Both the position numbers and the translations under genes were made by a program. A stretch of 64,000 nucleotides of DNA from JAWKTV01 sp041398905 (GTDB taxonomy: Bacteria; Planctomycetota; Planctomycetia; Planctomycetales; Planctomycetaceae), in contig JAWKTV010000007.1 in NCBI GenBank assembly GCA_041398905.1, positions 62,001 through 126,000 on the forward strand, given 5' to 3'. The notes beneath the pieces are model-generated. The model saw only the letters and a program-made list of their open reading frames with translations, was not told the DNA's origin and made no database searches. Positions within the stretch are counted from its first letter, which is position 1, and each line of letters starts with the position of its first letter. This document shows positions 17,643-28,494 of the stretch, in pieces.

Positions 17643-20049
17643 ACAGCAACTCGCTGGTGTTGAGGAGCACGCGGCACAAGGCGGTCATTCCGTGTGTGGT
17701 CGCCAGTTGGCGGCACGACGCCAACTCGGACTCGTTCGGGTCGCGGCTGAAGCACAACTGCCAGACGCGGCGAAGCCTCGCATCAACATCGTCTCCCAAC
17801 TCACGCTGCAACCGTTCGGCGAGGCTGTTCGCCATGTCGAGTGTGAAGCTGTGGTTGAGCATCGTCAGCGCCTGCAAGGGCGTCGTGGTTTCCGCCCGAT
17901 GTGTAGTCGAGAACGCACAATCCGGCTGGTCGAAGTCGGTCATCAGGTCGACGACCGACGCCCGGACGTTCTGATGATACACCGCGCGGCGGTAAGTCTC
18001 CGGACCGTGCGTGTCGAGCGGAATGTACGTGCAAACGTTGTCCTGCAGATGCTGGTACAGTCGAAAGCCGGGGCCGCCATTCGGTACGAGCGGGTCGGAG
18101 GAGGACGCCGCGACATCATCGCCCGGCCGCGTGTGATCGACGGACAACTTCCCCGCGACCACCAGCAGGGTGTCGCGGACTTCTTCGGCCGACAGGCGAC
18201 GCGGCGGGAATCGCCAGAGCAGCCGGGCGTCAGCATCCGTACGGGCGGCGTCTTCGCGGTGGTTGGACGACTGCCGATATGTTTCCGAGAGCATGATCAT
18301 CCGGTGGATCGGCTTGATTCGCCACCCCTGTTCGATGAGCTGTGTCGCCAGGAAGTCGAGTAGCTCGGGGTGGGTTGGCCGGCCGCCCATGTAACCAAAG
18401 TCGCTGGGGGTGTCGACGATGCCAGTGCCAAAGTGGTAATGCCAGAGCCGGTTGGCGAGCACGCGCGGCGTCAGCGGGTTCTTGGGGTGTACGAGCCAGT
18501 TGGCGAAGGCGGCGCGCCGCTCCGCCTCGGGGGCTTCGGCCGGTAGCTGGTATCCAAAGCCATTGGAGTGCCCATCCGCCGATGCCCCGTCGCGTGCGGC
18601 GATATCGTTGAAGACACTCAGGCTCGCCGGTGTCACGGCATCGCCCCGCTTCTGTGGACTTCCCCCCAGGAAGACGTGGAAGGGACCGGCCGCGTCGCCC
18701 TGGCTGCGGCGACCGATCCAGACGTGCGGCAGTCCGGGGACGGTGGCGATCTCGCGGTTGACGTTCGCCAGCTCCTCCATCAGCCGTTGCTGCTCCGCGG
18801 GATCGCGAGTCGCCGCCTCGGGGGCGGCAATTGTCTGCTCCAGTTCCTGCTTTCGCTGGTTCAGCGGCGCGAGCTTCGCGGCCCGCTCGGCGTGCGCTGC
18901 TGGCGTCGCCAGCGGAACGCTGCCGTGTCGTACGCCGGAGAACGTCGCATACAGCGCGTAATAGTCGGCCTGCGTCAGGGGATCGAACTTATGGTCATGG
19001 CAGCGGGCGCAACCGAGCGTCACTCCCAAAAACGCTTCGCTGCTGGCGCGGATGATTTCGTCCATGGTGTTGGCCCGAATCTGCGCCGCTTGCGCGGCGT
19101 CCTGATTGCCAACGTCATCGTAAGGCCCGGCGACCAGAAAGGCCGAGCCGACCGCGATTCGCGGATCGTCGGCGGCAATCACGTCTCCTGCGATCTGTTC
19201 GCGAATGAACTGGTCGAACGGCTTGTCTTCATTGAGGGAACGAATCACGTAGTCCCGAAACGGCCAGATGTCATTCACGATCACATTGCGTTCATAGCCG
19301 ATGCTTTCCCCGAAACGGACGACATCGAGCCAATGCCGACCCCAGCGCTCGCCGTAGTGCGGAGATGCGAGCAGCCGGTCGACGAGTTTCTCGTACGCCA
19401 GCGGGTCCGGGTCGGCGATGAAGGCGGCGACCTCCTCAGGCGTCGGCGGCAGCCCGGTCAGGTCGTAGGTCGCCCGCCGGATCAAAGTGCGGCGATCGGC
19501 GGGTTGGTTCGGCGCAAGACCCGCCTCAGCCAGCTTTGCCCCCACGAAGTCATCAATGCTCGACCACTCGGGGCCAAAGTCCTGCAGCAGCGGCTGGAAG
19601 GCCCACCAAGTGGCGTCGGCCTTGGGCTGCTCGCGGATCACCAGCCCTTCCGGCCAACTTGCCCCGGCGGCAATCCACTCCCGCAAGACTTCGACTTCCT
19701 TCTCAGCAAGCGGTGCACCCTCTTTCGGCATGGCGGGAGGGGCATCCGCTGTTCCGGTCACCAGTTCCAGCAGGTAGCTGCCCTCCGCATCGCCCGCGAT
19801 GACGTGACCCTGCGCGAACAGGCCGTCGCGTGTGGCGAGCGAAACATCCCCCTTGGCATTGCCCGGCTGGTGGCAACGGATGCAGTGTGTTTCCAGGATC
19901 ACCGCGACATCCGTCGCGAAGTCGACGCCGTTCACCTCGCGGCCGGTCATCATCAGCAGCAGCAGCGCGAACCAGATGATCGACACTCGATCCGATAAAC
20001 GGCGGCGACTCGACGGGCGTAATGGTGGCGTCACTCGACTCAAACGCAT
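17632..20049 (-). CDS. PSD1 / DUF1549-DUF1553 cytochrome c-like protein
   Basis: An 805-residue exported protein. ATG 20049 has AAGGAG eight bases upstream. A signal segment (IIWFALLLLMMTG) is followed by a c-type heme motif CIRCH at 56-60 and MPKEGAPL, which may supply the distal Met. The DUF1549 domain follows (DLTGLPPTPEEVAAFIADP, VDRLLASPHYGERWGRHWLDV), and then DUF1553 (NRLWHYHFGTGIVDTPSDFGYMG, ETYRQSSNHR). It probably transfers electrons during extracytoplasmic oxidation of an unknown substrate. Together with the overlapping DUF1501 gene it forms a two-gene operon. Confidence 0.92.
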   Translation of the reverse strand: MRLSRVTPPLRPSSRRRLSDRVSIIWFALLLLMMTGREVNGVDFATDVAVILETHCIRCHQPGNAKGDVSLATRDGLFAQGHVIAGDAEGSYLLELVTGTADAPPAMPKEGAPLAEKEVEVLREWIAAGASWPEGLVIREQPKADATWWAFQPLLQDFGPEWSSIDDFVGAKLAEAGLAPNQPADRRTLIRRATYDLTGLPPTPEEVAAFIADPDPLAYEKLVDRLLASPHYGERWGRHWLDVVRFGESIGYERNVIVNDIWPFRDYVIRSLNEDKPFDQFIREQIAGDVIAADDPRIAVGSAFLVAGPYDDVGNQDAAQAAQIRANTMDEIIRASSEAFLGVTLGCARCHDHKFDPLTQADYYALYATFSGVRHGSVPLATPAAHAERAAKLAPLNQRKQELEQTIAAPEAATRDPAEQQRLMEELANVNREIATVPGLPHVWIGRRSQGDAAGPFHVFLGGSPQKRGDAVTPASLSVFNDIAARDGASADGHSNGFGYQLPAEAPEAERRAAFANWLVHPKNPLTPRVLANRLWHYHFGTGIVDTPSDFGYMGGRPTHPELLDFLATQLIEQGWRIKPIHRMIMLSETYRQSSNHREDAARTDADARLLWRFPPRRLSAEEVRDTLLVVAGKLSVDHTRPGDDVAASSSDPLVPNGGPGFRLYQHLQDNVCTYIPLDTHGPETYRRAVYHQNVRASVVDLMTDFDQPDCAFSTTHRAETTTPLQALTMLNHSFTLDMANSLAERLQRELGDDVDARLRRVWQLCFSRDPNESELASCRQLATTHGMTALCRVLLNTSELLYVE

Positions 20050-20252
20050 CCCGTTGGCTCCTTGGTCTCGCAGAGAATGACTCGTCTCACGGCCAGGAGC
20101 CGCGCGGTAATCGAGAGGACAGATCAACGAATACTAGTTAGTCGAAAGGGGCAGCGACAGGTCCGCGGGAGATTCGCGCCTGTTGGAACACGGTCGTTGA
20201 AAGGTGGAACCGCGGAAGTTCGACGCGGGTTGCCGTCCGTTCGCTTCGAGCG

Positions 20253-23100
20253 TTACGCCAGTCGCAGCAGCTTGCGGGTGAGCCATTCGATCGCCAGCAG
20301 GCTGCCGATCAGGATCATCAACCACTTCTCATCCCAAAGTTCCTGGATTCGCTGATCGAGCAGGAACTCGTGCCCCATGTTGGGCAGCGCGGCTGGGATC
20401 ACGGCTGCCGCTTCGTCGATGGAGACGTACCGGCCGCCGGTCCCTTCGACAAGATTCGTCAGCAGGCTGACGTTCTGCAGCGGGTCGTCCGCTTCGAGCC
20501 TTGGCATGACGGCATTGATCTCGGCGATGGCCGACTGCTCAACGCCTGGCGGTGAGCTTGAGCTGGTAGCGTCCCGGCGCTGCGACACGAAGGGTGCCGA
20601 AGTACTCCTCCGGCCGGTTGCTATCCTGCTGCAACCGGGGAGCAGGGATGATCGGCCGACCGCTGGGGTCGGTCACTTCGATTTCAATCGCGGCGTCCGA
20701 CAGCGGCTTGAAGCTGGCGTCGACGACGCGGGCCCGCAATGGCACGGTCTGGCCGATCTCATAGTCACGACCTTCGAGCAGCAGCACGGCCCGTTCGAGG
20801 CCGCGCTTCAATCGGCCTTCCGCCGCCTTGCGGATCAGCTTGACCCAGAAGCGGTCATAGTATTCCTCGTCGAACGAACGGAGCCGCCAAACCTCGGGAC
20901 TGCCGAGAAACAGGCTGCTGCCCAAGCCGTAGCGTTGACCGGCCAGCAGAATCGGCGGACCTTCGCGACCGCGCGACAGCGGGTCGGAATACTCGGCGTA
21001 GATCGTCGCTCCGCCTTTGCGGCCTCGGGTGGGATAGCTCCGAAAAAAGCCGGGGAACTCCCGCCACAACTGCAACGAGCTGGAAGGATCGTCGGTCAAC
21101 TGCAGAAAGTCGGCCGCCTCTCCGGCCTGCGTGAGGCCGACGGGGTAGGCCTTACCCGCCTGACGGTCGCGACCAATCGTCAAAGCGACCTCTTCCAGCA
21201 GCACGGGATACAAATTGACGATCGGCGCGTACTCCGGCTCGCGTTCGGTGTCGATCGCCGCGAGCCGCGATGTGAACACTTCACCCGCGACGAGCACGAT
21301 GCCGCCGCCGAACTCGGTCACCCACTCCTCCAGCAGCGTGCGGTCCGCGGCCGAGACAGCCGCGCTCCCTTCGCGGTCCCACTGCGTCCGTCCGGTGCCG
21401 CCAGCGGCACCCGCGCCCAGCGAGTTGGACCAGTCAGGGTCGAAGGCGAGGATTACGTCGTAAGAGAACAACTCGTCACGGCTGGAGGGAAACGCGAACA
21501 GGAGCTCGTCCGCATCCTGGCTGATGCCGGGTGAGCCGGTTTGCAGCCACACGTCCACGTCGATCGACTTGTGGCGGTAGAGCGCGTTCTTGGCGAACCG
21601 GTAGTCGCGACTCGGACCGCTGGCGATCATCAATACCCGCAGCGGACGATCAAAAATGTTGACTCGACGTCCCTTGAGGTTGTCGTCGTCGCGGCTCTCC
21701 AGCAGCGCCTGGGCCTTGACCCGCACGCTGTACTCAATCTCGCCGGCCTTCTCCGGCTTGCGCTCTAACACAACCGGGACCGGCTCGCCATCAACGCGAA
21801 AGGTCGCGTCGGCGGAATCGACGACGCGCGGCTGCGGATCGTCGGCCGTCTGCTCCAGCAACTCGGCGGTAACGGTCAGTTGCTCGACACCCGCGGGCAG
21901 GCTGGGGATCAACCCGGCCGACTGCAGCATCGCGGTGATCTCGAATGGGTCGCCCAACTGGACATCGGTGGGGGCGATGATGCGGGCGACTTGCAGGTTG
22001 ACGGGCGGCGTCGTGCTGCCCACGCCGACACTGACGAGCCGCACGCTGTTCTCCCGCGCCCGCTGATTCGCCGCCTGCCAGTCGCGACCGGAGTTGTTCG
22101 CACCATCGGACACCACCACCACGCCCGAAAGTGACTTCCCCTTTCGCGTCGCCAGCAGCTTGTCCAGCGAGTCACCCAGCCGGGTCTCCTGCCCGGTCGG
22201 CCGCAGGATGGCCTGCCAGTCGTCGGACGTCAGTGCTGGTTCGTTCTCGATCGGGGAATCTGCTGCGGAGGAAGGCTGTCCTGTTCCCGATTCCGGGTCG
22301 AAGCGGGTGAGGAACCGATGTCGCGGCTCGCTCAGATCGGAATCGAACGTGTACAGGTCGACGTGATGGGTCTGGCGAAGTTCTTCGATCAGCGGGGAGT
22401 CGCGGAGCAGTGCTTCGACGGCTGCAGCACGCGAGCGGACATCGGCTCCACCAGCCGTGCGGGGATCGGTCTCCGGCTGTTCCATCGAGGCCGAAGCGTC
22501 GACCAGCAGCAGAACCTGCGAAGGCCGGTAGGCCTGCGTCTCGGTTCGCTCGTGCGGGTCGAGGAAGACGACGAACAACGCGACAATGACGGCGATCCGC
22601 AAGGCCGCCAGCCAACCGCACCACAGATACTTACGTGTCGTCGTCAGGCCCCGCGTGTCGCGAACATAGAGCAGTAGCACCAGTCCCGCTGCCGCCAGAA
22701 AGCCGCCCACCATCAGCCAGTCGGAGGCGTCCCATTGCGCGGGCGAATGGTAGTCCCACTGCGTCACCTCGCGGGACTGCGGTGCCTGGGCCCGGACCTG
22801 AGTCACCAAGAGCACCAGCATCGCCGCAGCCCGCAGGGCAATGCGAAATCCGCTGGCAGCAATCGACCGGCAAAGCACCACAGGGCAGCGACTCGGCCGC
22901 GATACCGGCATCGTCCGAATCCTTGCGTCACCGGCGGCGGCATGAGGGCTGACGGAGTTGGGAACGCTCCCGTTCACGCTTGCAGACGAAGTACCCCGGA
23001 CGACCCGGGCGAAGGTCGTCGCGAACGTCGTCAAGAGGGTGTCGGTGATGCTCACGATGCGTCGCAAGGTTGATCTCGGTTGCGGCGATTGACGTTTCAT
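20253..23100 (-). CDS. membrane VWA-domain protein (one frameshift)
   Basis: The gene encodes two N-terminal transmembrane segments (about 127-145 and 162-180 from the 23100 start), then a von Willebrand A domain with a MIDAS DxSxS (LVDASAS, Asp200). A long periplasmic beta-rich region follows, with FAFPSSRDELFSYDVILAFDP and GGIVLVAGE like a glutamine-amidotransferase-fold module. At about 20555 the frame shifts, and the last 80 residues, including a final transmembrane helix (LMILIGSLLAIEWLTRKLL), continue to 20253. ATG 23100 keeps the operon compact, but ATG 22911, just before a signal-like segment, is a real alternative. It is the third gene of a DUF58-VWA-VWA operon. Confidence 0.8.
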
Positions 23101-23115
23101 GAACGCGGATGGCGT

Positions 23116-25460
23116 TTAGACGGTCGCCGGTCGCTTCAATGGCACCGGGTGATGACTGAAGCGGTAGGCCATGTACAGTTCCAGCAGCAACAACGCCAGC
23201 AAACCCCACAGTAACGGGGTCCGCAGTTCGTTGCCGGGGGCCTCCACCTGCAGCCAGTCTTCGGAGTCAACGGCTCGGATTTCGATATGGGTCGCGTCGG
23301 CCAGCGGGCGCAGCAGCTCTTCGTTGCTGGCGACGGCGAGTCGGCTCTCCTCGGGGGGGACATTGCACGCCACCAGCGACAGTTCCCGCGTGCCGTCCTG
23401 GCGGGTGAGCGCCACGGTGTAGATGCCGGGCTCCCATGTGTCGCGGTACAACGCCTGCAGCGGGACGACCGTGTCGTCGCCGCGCGGAGGACTGCCCGCG
23501 GCTCCCGGCGTTCGTGGGAGTGGTGACGCAGTCAGCTTTGTCGCCCGGTTGTCGGGTGCGGTGATCTCGACTTCAGCACGGTACTCGGCGGGGTCGACGA
23601 GACGCACGATTGGTTCTCCGACAATCTGCGACGGCGGAACGCGATCCTGCCGGCCGATCCGCTTCTGCAGTTCGAGCTGCAGCACCAGGAAGCTGATCGC
23701 GGCGTTCTCATCCGACGCCCAGTTGTTCCACAGTTCGCGGCGCGAACTGTTTTCCGCCGGCAATGCCAGCGGTCCGGCCGCCGTCAAGCACGTGACGACC
23801 CTCGACCGCTGTTGACCCGCGAGGTGTTCCAGAATCAGCGGCTCGCCGCTGCGGAGCGCGGCGACCGTCGCGAGTCCCCGCGGCCGGCCCTCTCCGGTCG
23901 CCCACCAGTCGCGATCGATCGGATGCCAGGCGTTGATCGTAACGTACTGCAGCAGTACTCCTTCATCAAAGGTCAGCACCTTCAGCAGCGGATGGTCGCC
24001 GGGTGCGATATCGGCGAGTCGGTCGCTATCAATCTCGTGCCGAACACGTTCGTACGTATCAGCGAGCCGTACCGGGAACAGTCCATTTCCTTCCTGGTAC
24101 AGACGATCGTTGTAGAACTCCGGCTCGACGAGGTCACCCAGGAACCACGCCAGCCCACCTCCCCGTTCGACATACCGTTCCAGCGCGACGACCGCGTCCT
24201 CCGGCAGGCGGGGACATTGATGAGCACGATCGACTGGAAACCATCAAGCGGGTAATGCCGCAGGTAGTCCGGCGACTGCAGCAGGGCGGCCACCCCGGTG
24301 ATGGCGCGACTTTGCCCGGCGGCGTCGGCGATGGCGTCGACCACGTATTGTCCCTGCAGTTGCTCCGGCGTGGCGTCGATGACGAGGACCGGGATCTCCG
24401 CAGGAACGTCCAGGGCGATTGTCCGCTCGTTGTCCTGCTCCAGCGAGTCGGGTTCGAGCGAGACACTCAGCCAGTGACGGTCCGCCTGCTCGAAGACGGT
24501 ATAGAAGTCCTGTTTGACGGACTCGCCAGCGGGGACGTTGCTGAACTCGATACCGATCGGCAGCCGGGCACCATCGGCGGCGACCGCGAGCCGAACGTCC
24601 TTCACGGCGGTTCGACCGGTATTGGTCACTTCCACCTGAAACGCGACCGGGACACCACGGGCGGCAGCTTGCAGATCACCCGTGAGCTGCGTGACCGACA
24701 GATTCTCATGTCCATCCGCGACCGTACGCACCAGGTTGACGTGCACCCCGGAGGTGTCGAGATCGTTGAGCGTCGCGGTGACCGACTTGTCGCCGACCCA
24801 GTCATTCGCGCGATAATCGGACAGGAGATGCAGGTACTTGGTGCTGGCCGTGTCGTCGAGCAACCGGGCCTGCGCGGCAGCGAGACCTTCGGCGATATTC
24901 CCTCGGCCGACCGTGCAGTCGATCTCTTCGAGATAGCTGGTGACATCGGTCAACAGCGAAGTGTCGAGCATCCGCTCGCTCAAGCCGGCGACGGTTTCGG
25001 TCGGTTTGGAGAGCAGCAGCAATGTGAACTTCTGATTGCCGGACTGTCGGCCACCTTCCGCGACGATCCGCTTGACGACCTCTTTGGCGCGCTGAAACGC
25101 GGAGCGGTCGCCGCTACGGTCGAGCATCGAGCCGCTGTCGTCCAGCAGGACAACATGATGCGCCTTCGCGTCCTGGAACAGGTTGAGCACGCTGGCGTCG
25201 GTGGTGAACCGACCGATCAGCAGAATGATCAGCAGCACGATGCCGATGCGCGCCAGCAGGAGCAGCAATTGTTCGAGCAGGATCCTGCGCTGGTTACGTT
25301 TCTGGCTGACCAGCAGGAACTCCATCGCCGCGAACCGCACCCGCTTATAGCGGAGACGATTGAGCAAATGGATGATGATCGGCGCAGCGACCAGAGCCGC
25401 GGCGGCGAGCGACCACGCATAACCGGGATGCACGAAATGATTGGCGAACCAGGCGGGCAC
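23116..25460 (-). CDS. BatA-like VWA membrane protein (one frameshift)
   Basis: This starts with the N-terminal double-transmembrane BatA-type region (residues about 14-33 and 60-83, containing HLLNRLRYKRVRFAAMEFLL). A VWA domain follows with MIDAS LLDDSGS (Asp107, Ser109, Ser111), and then CARDB-like beta domains (VEVTNTGRTAVKDVRLAV). The frame breaks near 24220, in SIVLINVP, and resumes through VLTFDEGVLLQYVTINAWHP to a C-terminal transmembrane helix (LLWGLLALLLLELYMAYRF) and the stop at 23116. BatA-like proteins scaffold metal-dependent complexes with MoxR ATPases in the envelope. The gene lies between DUF58 upstream and another VWA gene downstream. Confidence 0.83.
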
Positions 25461-25564
25461 TTGAATCTGGGGTCGTTGGTGGTGTGGTGTGAGGGCTTCA
25501 ATCGCGTTCGATTCCTCGCCTACCCGCCGTTGTCAAGGCGGCGGTCAGTGGGCATCGACGTCAG

Positions 25565-26475
25565 TTATCGTCTGGCGCTCCCTCTCAGGCCGACACGGTG
25601 ATTGATGTATCTGCGGAGGACCGCATCGATCTTCTCGCTCGTCCGGATTGTCTGGTAATCGATCTGGTTCCGGGCGCAACTCCGGCGAACGTCATCCAAA
25701 TATGACCGCATCGCCGCGAGGTAGCCCTCCCGCAGCGAACGGGGATCGCAGACCAGTTCGCCCGCCTCCTCCAACCCCTCAAACCGGGTGGTCCCCGAGT
25801 ACGTGAAATCGAGTTCCTGATCGTCCAGCAGGTGGAAGACCATCACATCGTGGCCCCGCTGGCGGAGCAGTCGCAGTCCCTTGAGCAGTCCCTCCCGTGG
25901 AACGAACAGGTCGCTCACGACGACGACCATGCCCTTCTGCGACTTCTCGTCGGCGACGAAGCGGAGGATGTCGTACAACTCGGTCTTCTTGGCGGGCTTC
26001 TCACGGACCAGCACGGAGAGGATGTCCCCCAGGTGCGTCTGCCGGCTGCGGCTGGGAACGACGCCGCGCGGCATCGTCGAAGGCGAGCAGACTTACGGCA
26101 TCCGCCTGACGCAGCAGCAGGTAGGTCAGCGCGCCGCGATCGAGCAGGCGTAGTCGTACTTTGTGGGATGGTAGGACCCGAACTGCATCGACTCACTGAC
26201 GTCCACCAAAAGCGTGGTTCGCAGATTGTTTTCTTCCTCAAACTGCTTGATGTAGACCCGGTCGGTCTTCGACCACAGCTTCCAGTCGATGTGTCGTACG
26301 TCGTCGCCGGGGACGTACTCGCGGTGTTGCACGAAGTCGATCGACTGGCCGAAGTAGGGGACTTGTGCGGCCCTGAGAGGAAGCCTTCGACGATTTGCAG
26401 GGCCTCGATCTCCAGCCGGGAGATGCGGGCCATTGCGTCGGGCGGCAGATAGCGATCGAGATCGGGGAGTGACAT
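25565..26475 (-). CDS. DUF58 domain protein (several frameshifts)
   Basis: The N-terminus MSLPDLDRYLPPDAMARISRL (shortened here) begins at 26475 and leads into the DUF58 core. In a second frame the core reads YFGQSIDFVQHREYVPGDD, then RHIDWKLWSKTDRVYIKQFE and TTLLVDVSESMQFGS. A third frame continues with THLGDILSVLVREKPAKKTE and runs to 25565. The shifts fall at about 26385 and about 26080-26140. All family landmarks survive in order, so the gene is probably intact in the organism. DUF58 proteins partner with MoxR AAA+ ATPases and VWA proteins; the two VWA genes follow directly, but no MoxR gene precedes it here. Confidence 0.78.
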
Positions 26476-27351
26476 CGGCATCCGTGTCGGTCTGGAGACG
26501 CGGAAATCTTAGCAGCCGGAGCGTCGTCACGCTGACAGGACGGGAGGCAGGCTTGTGTTGGCGGGTGCAGGCGCCCGAATGGTGGAGCCGCTGGCTCGCC
26601 ATTCGCGCTTGGCGAGCCGGTGGCCGCGAGGACCCGCACCGTCGAGGCGCGGTGCCGACGTCATCTGCGGTGAATGGCAGCGTTGACTCGGCGGTCTGGC
26701 CTGCGCGCTGGGCATCAACCCCGTCCGGCTGCCGACGCACGCCGGCTCGCCAGAGATCTCGCGTGGGTTCGCGATCGTGCCCGGAACGCCGAGACTGTGA
26801 ACTGCCCGCACCGCGCCGCCGCATCCCCCACCAACCAGCGAACACACCCGGTATTGACGAAGCTGAAGTCAAGACGCGACGAACCTGAACAAGGGGTTGG
26901 GCCAATGCGGGTCCGCGCGCTCCAGCCGCAGAGTGCCGCAGTTTGGCCGGCCTCGAAGTGCCGAGAGATGCTTTGCGCTGGTCTTTTGCTCACGAAGTTT
27001 GACACGAGCTGTTCACAGTCGTTGACAGGATTGACGGTCTTCCCACGTGTGTGTTGTGGTCTTGGTTGCGAAAGTGCAACATCATCGCCGAGCGCCTGTG
27101 CGGCATGAACTGCGTACCACCGAGTGCGGCGTTTGAGGTTGTCGGCGCGGCTGGTGCGCCTGAGCCGGACAACTGCAGTTCTCGCTGTGCGCTAATGAGA
27201 AGACGCCGTGGCGATTGATGCTCGAGGACGATGAGTTCGTACAGTTCGCAGGTGCGATCGTTGCCGTACGCGCTAGCGGAGGTGACGCTCGTCATCCTTG
27301 CACGTCAAGGAGTGTTGTCGTTGAAGACGATGCAGCAGGTCTCACTCGGAA
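26476..27351. other. about 880 bases without a supportable gene
   Basis: ORFs here are short, in all frames, and lack recognisable motifs. A MoxR ATPase, expected upstream of DUF58, is absent: no Walker A is readable on the - strand. Part of the region (about 26980-27330) is visibly less GC-rich than its surroundings. It may be a decayed gene or a stretch with many base errors. Confidence 0.5.
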
Positions 27352-27781
27352 TTGGCAGGCCAAATCAATGTATTCACCCCTTCGTGGCTGCAGCAGTTCG
27401 CCGACCGCGCTGCGCAGTCGTTGGCACCTCTGGTCGAAGCGTCGCCCGTCGGATGCCACTGGCACTTGAGCGGTGGGCGATGGGAGCTGACGCTATTCGT
27501 TTCGGCGTTCGAGATCGTCGGCGGTGAGCGGGACGGGCAGCGCATCCGTGTCCGCTGGAAGTCGACGTGATGGAGCTGTTGTCGCTGTACAACGCGATCC
27601 ACGAATGTCGCTGGCAGCCGCTCGACCTGCATGGGGAAGACGAGGTTGGGCCACATTTGTCGATCCTCGGAGTCGTGGACGGCAAAGATGTCTGGCTGCG
27701 GGTGGTGGCCGACAACCCATCGAACTCGAAGCGGGACAGATGCTCGATCTGCAGGAGCAGAGCATGCAGCGCCGCTGGTGA
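27352..27781 (+). CDS. hypothetical protein, broken reading frame
   Basis: Two ORFs abut. The first (27352-27570) reads FTPSWLQQFADRAAQSLAPL, GCHWHLSGGRWELTLFVSAF and RIRVRWKST. The second starts at ATG 27570, overlapping the stop, and reads MELLSLYNAIHECRWQPLDL, GEDEVGPHLSILGVVDGKDV and WLRVVADNP. After a shift near 27715 it ends with IELEAGQMLDLQEQSMQRRW at 27781. The acidic, tryptophan-containing pattern is consistent over the pieces. They may be two translationally coupled small proteins or one protein with a sequence error. I do not recognise a domain and the true start is unclear. Confidence 0.4.
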
Positions 27782-28088
27782 CGGCGGTGCATTGTCAGGA
27801 CAGCGCAAGCCATCGACATTGCTTGGCAGCCTGCTGAAGAGCTTGCCAGACGGACTCCCAGTCCGTCCCGAAACGCTCTCGCAACCGCGCGTTCTCTGCC
27901 CGGAGGTGACCGGCCACTGAGTAGGGTCCGCTGTGCGAACCGGTTCGGTCCGTCCTGCATGTCCAAAGGTTTACAAGGCGGTCACTAACTGGCGGCTGGT
28001 GTGTGATGGTGCGTTGGGGCACTTCGTGGCGCTGCGCTGGTGTTGCGTGAGCGGCCGCCTGGGGAACGACACCGGTGGGGCCACGCGT
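27782..28088. other. no clear gene; possible short minus-strand ORF
   Basis: A minus-strand reading frame ends at 27795 and contains a plausible helical tail (AENARLRERFGTDWESVWQA, then LQQAAKQCRWLALS). Its upstream half does not look like protein and no start is convincing. Nothing else is seen. Confidence 0.25.
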
Positions 28089-28387
28089 TCAAGGCCGCGT
28101 TTCCGCATCGCGTGCCGCGTTGCCATGGTGCCGGTGATGCAGACCGATTGCGATCAGCCCGAGCAGGCAGGCTGCCTTCCAGGCGAGCAACCACCACGGA
28201 CGCCACCACGCGCCGGTTGTGACTTCCACCAGGTCGGAGAGACCGAAGAAGGCGAAGAGCAATCCGGCGACACCCGCCTTGCAGCGCGCCCCCGATCGCG
28301 ACAGGCCACGAACAGCAAACCTGCGGAGATCGCGAACCAGATGACGGCCTCAATCTGATTGCCAAGGCTGTGAATGTTCACTGGCAT
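28089..28387 (-). CDS. small membrane protein (one frameshift)
   Basis: From ATG 28387 the first frame reads MPVNIHSLGNQIEAVIWFAI and SAGLLFVACRDRGRAARR, one helix and a basic loop. Near 28283 the sense moves to another frame: AGVAGLLFAFFGLSDLVEV, then TTGAWWRPWWLLAWKAACLL and GLIAIGLHHRHHGNAARDAE, ending at 28089. The result is a protein of about 99 residues with three hydrophobic helices. No family is recognised. The reconstructed second half is strongly amphipathic-to-hydrophobic in a way chance frames are not, so I take the gene as real and the shift as an error. Confidence 0.55.
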
Positions 28388-28494
28388 CGACTCAGTCTCG
28401 TTGTCAATCTCGCTCTGCTTCCGTTGCCTCTATCGAAACGGTCAAGGCAGCGAAACTTCCACGACTCATCCGACGCGCTTGTATTCACCGCTGA

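Noticed and set aside
18568..19998. 476-residue + strand ORF inside the PSD1 gene
   Set aside because: Antisense shadow; the - strand has heme and DUF1549/1553 motifs and a good ribosome-binding site.
27231..27400. Possible SPOA/FliN-like sequence in a + strand frame
   Set aside because: The similarity was a loose hydrophobic pattern only; no flagellar gene is in the window and the frame does not continue.
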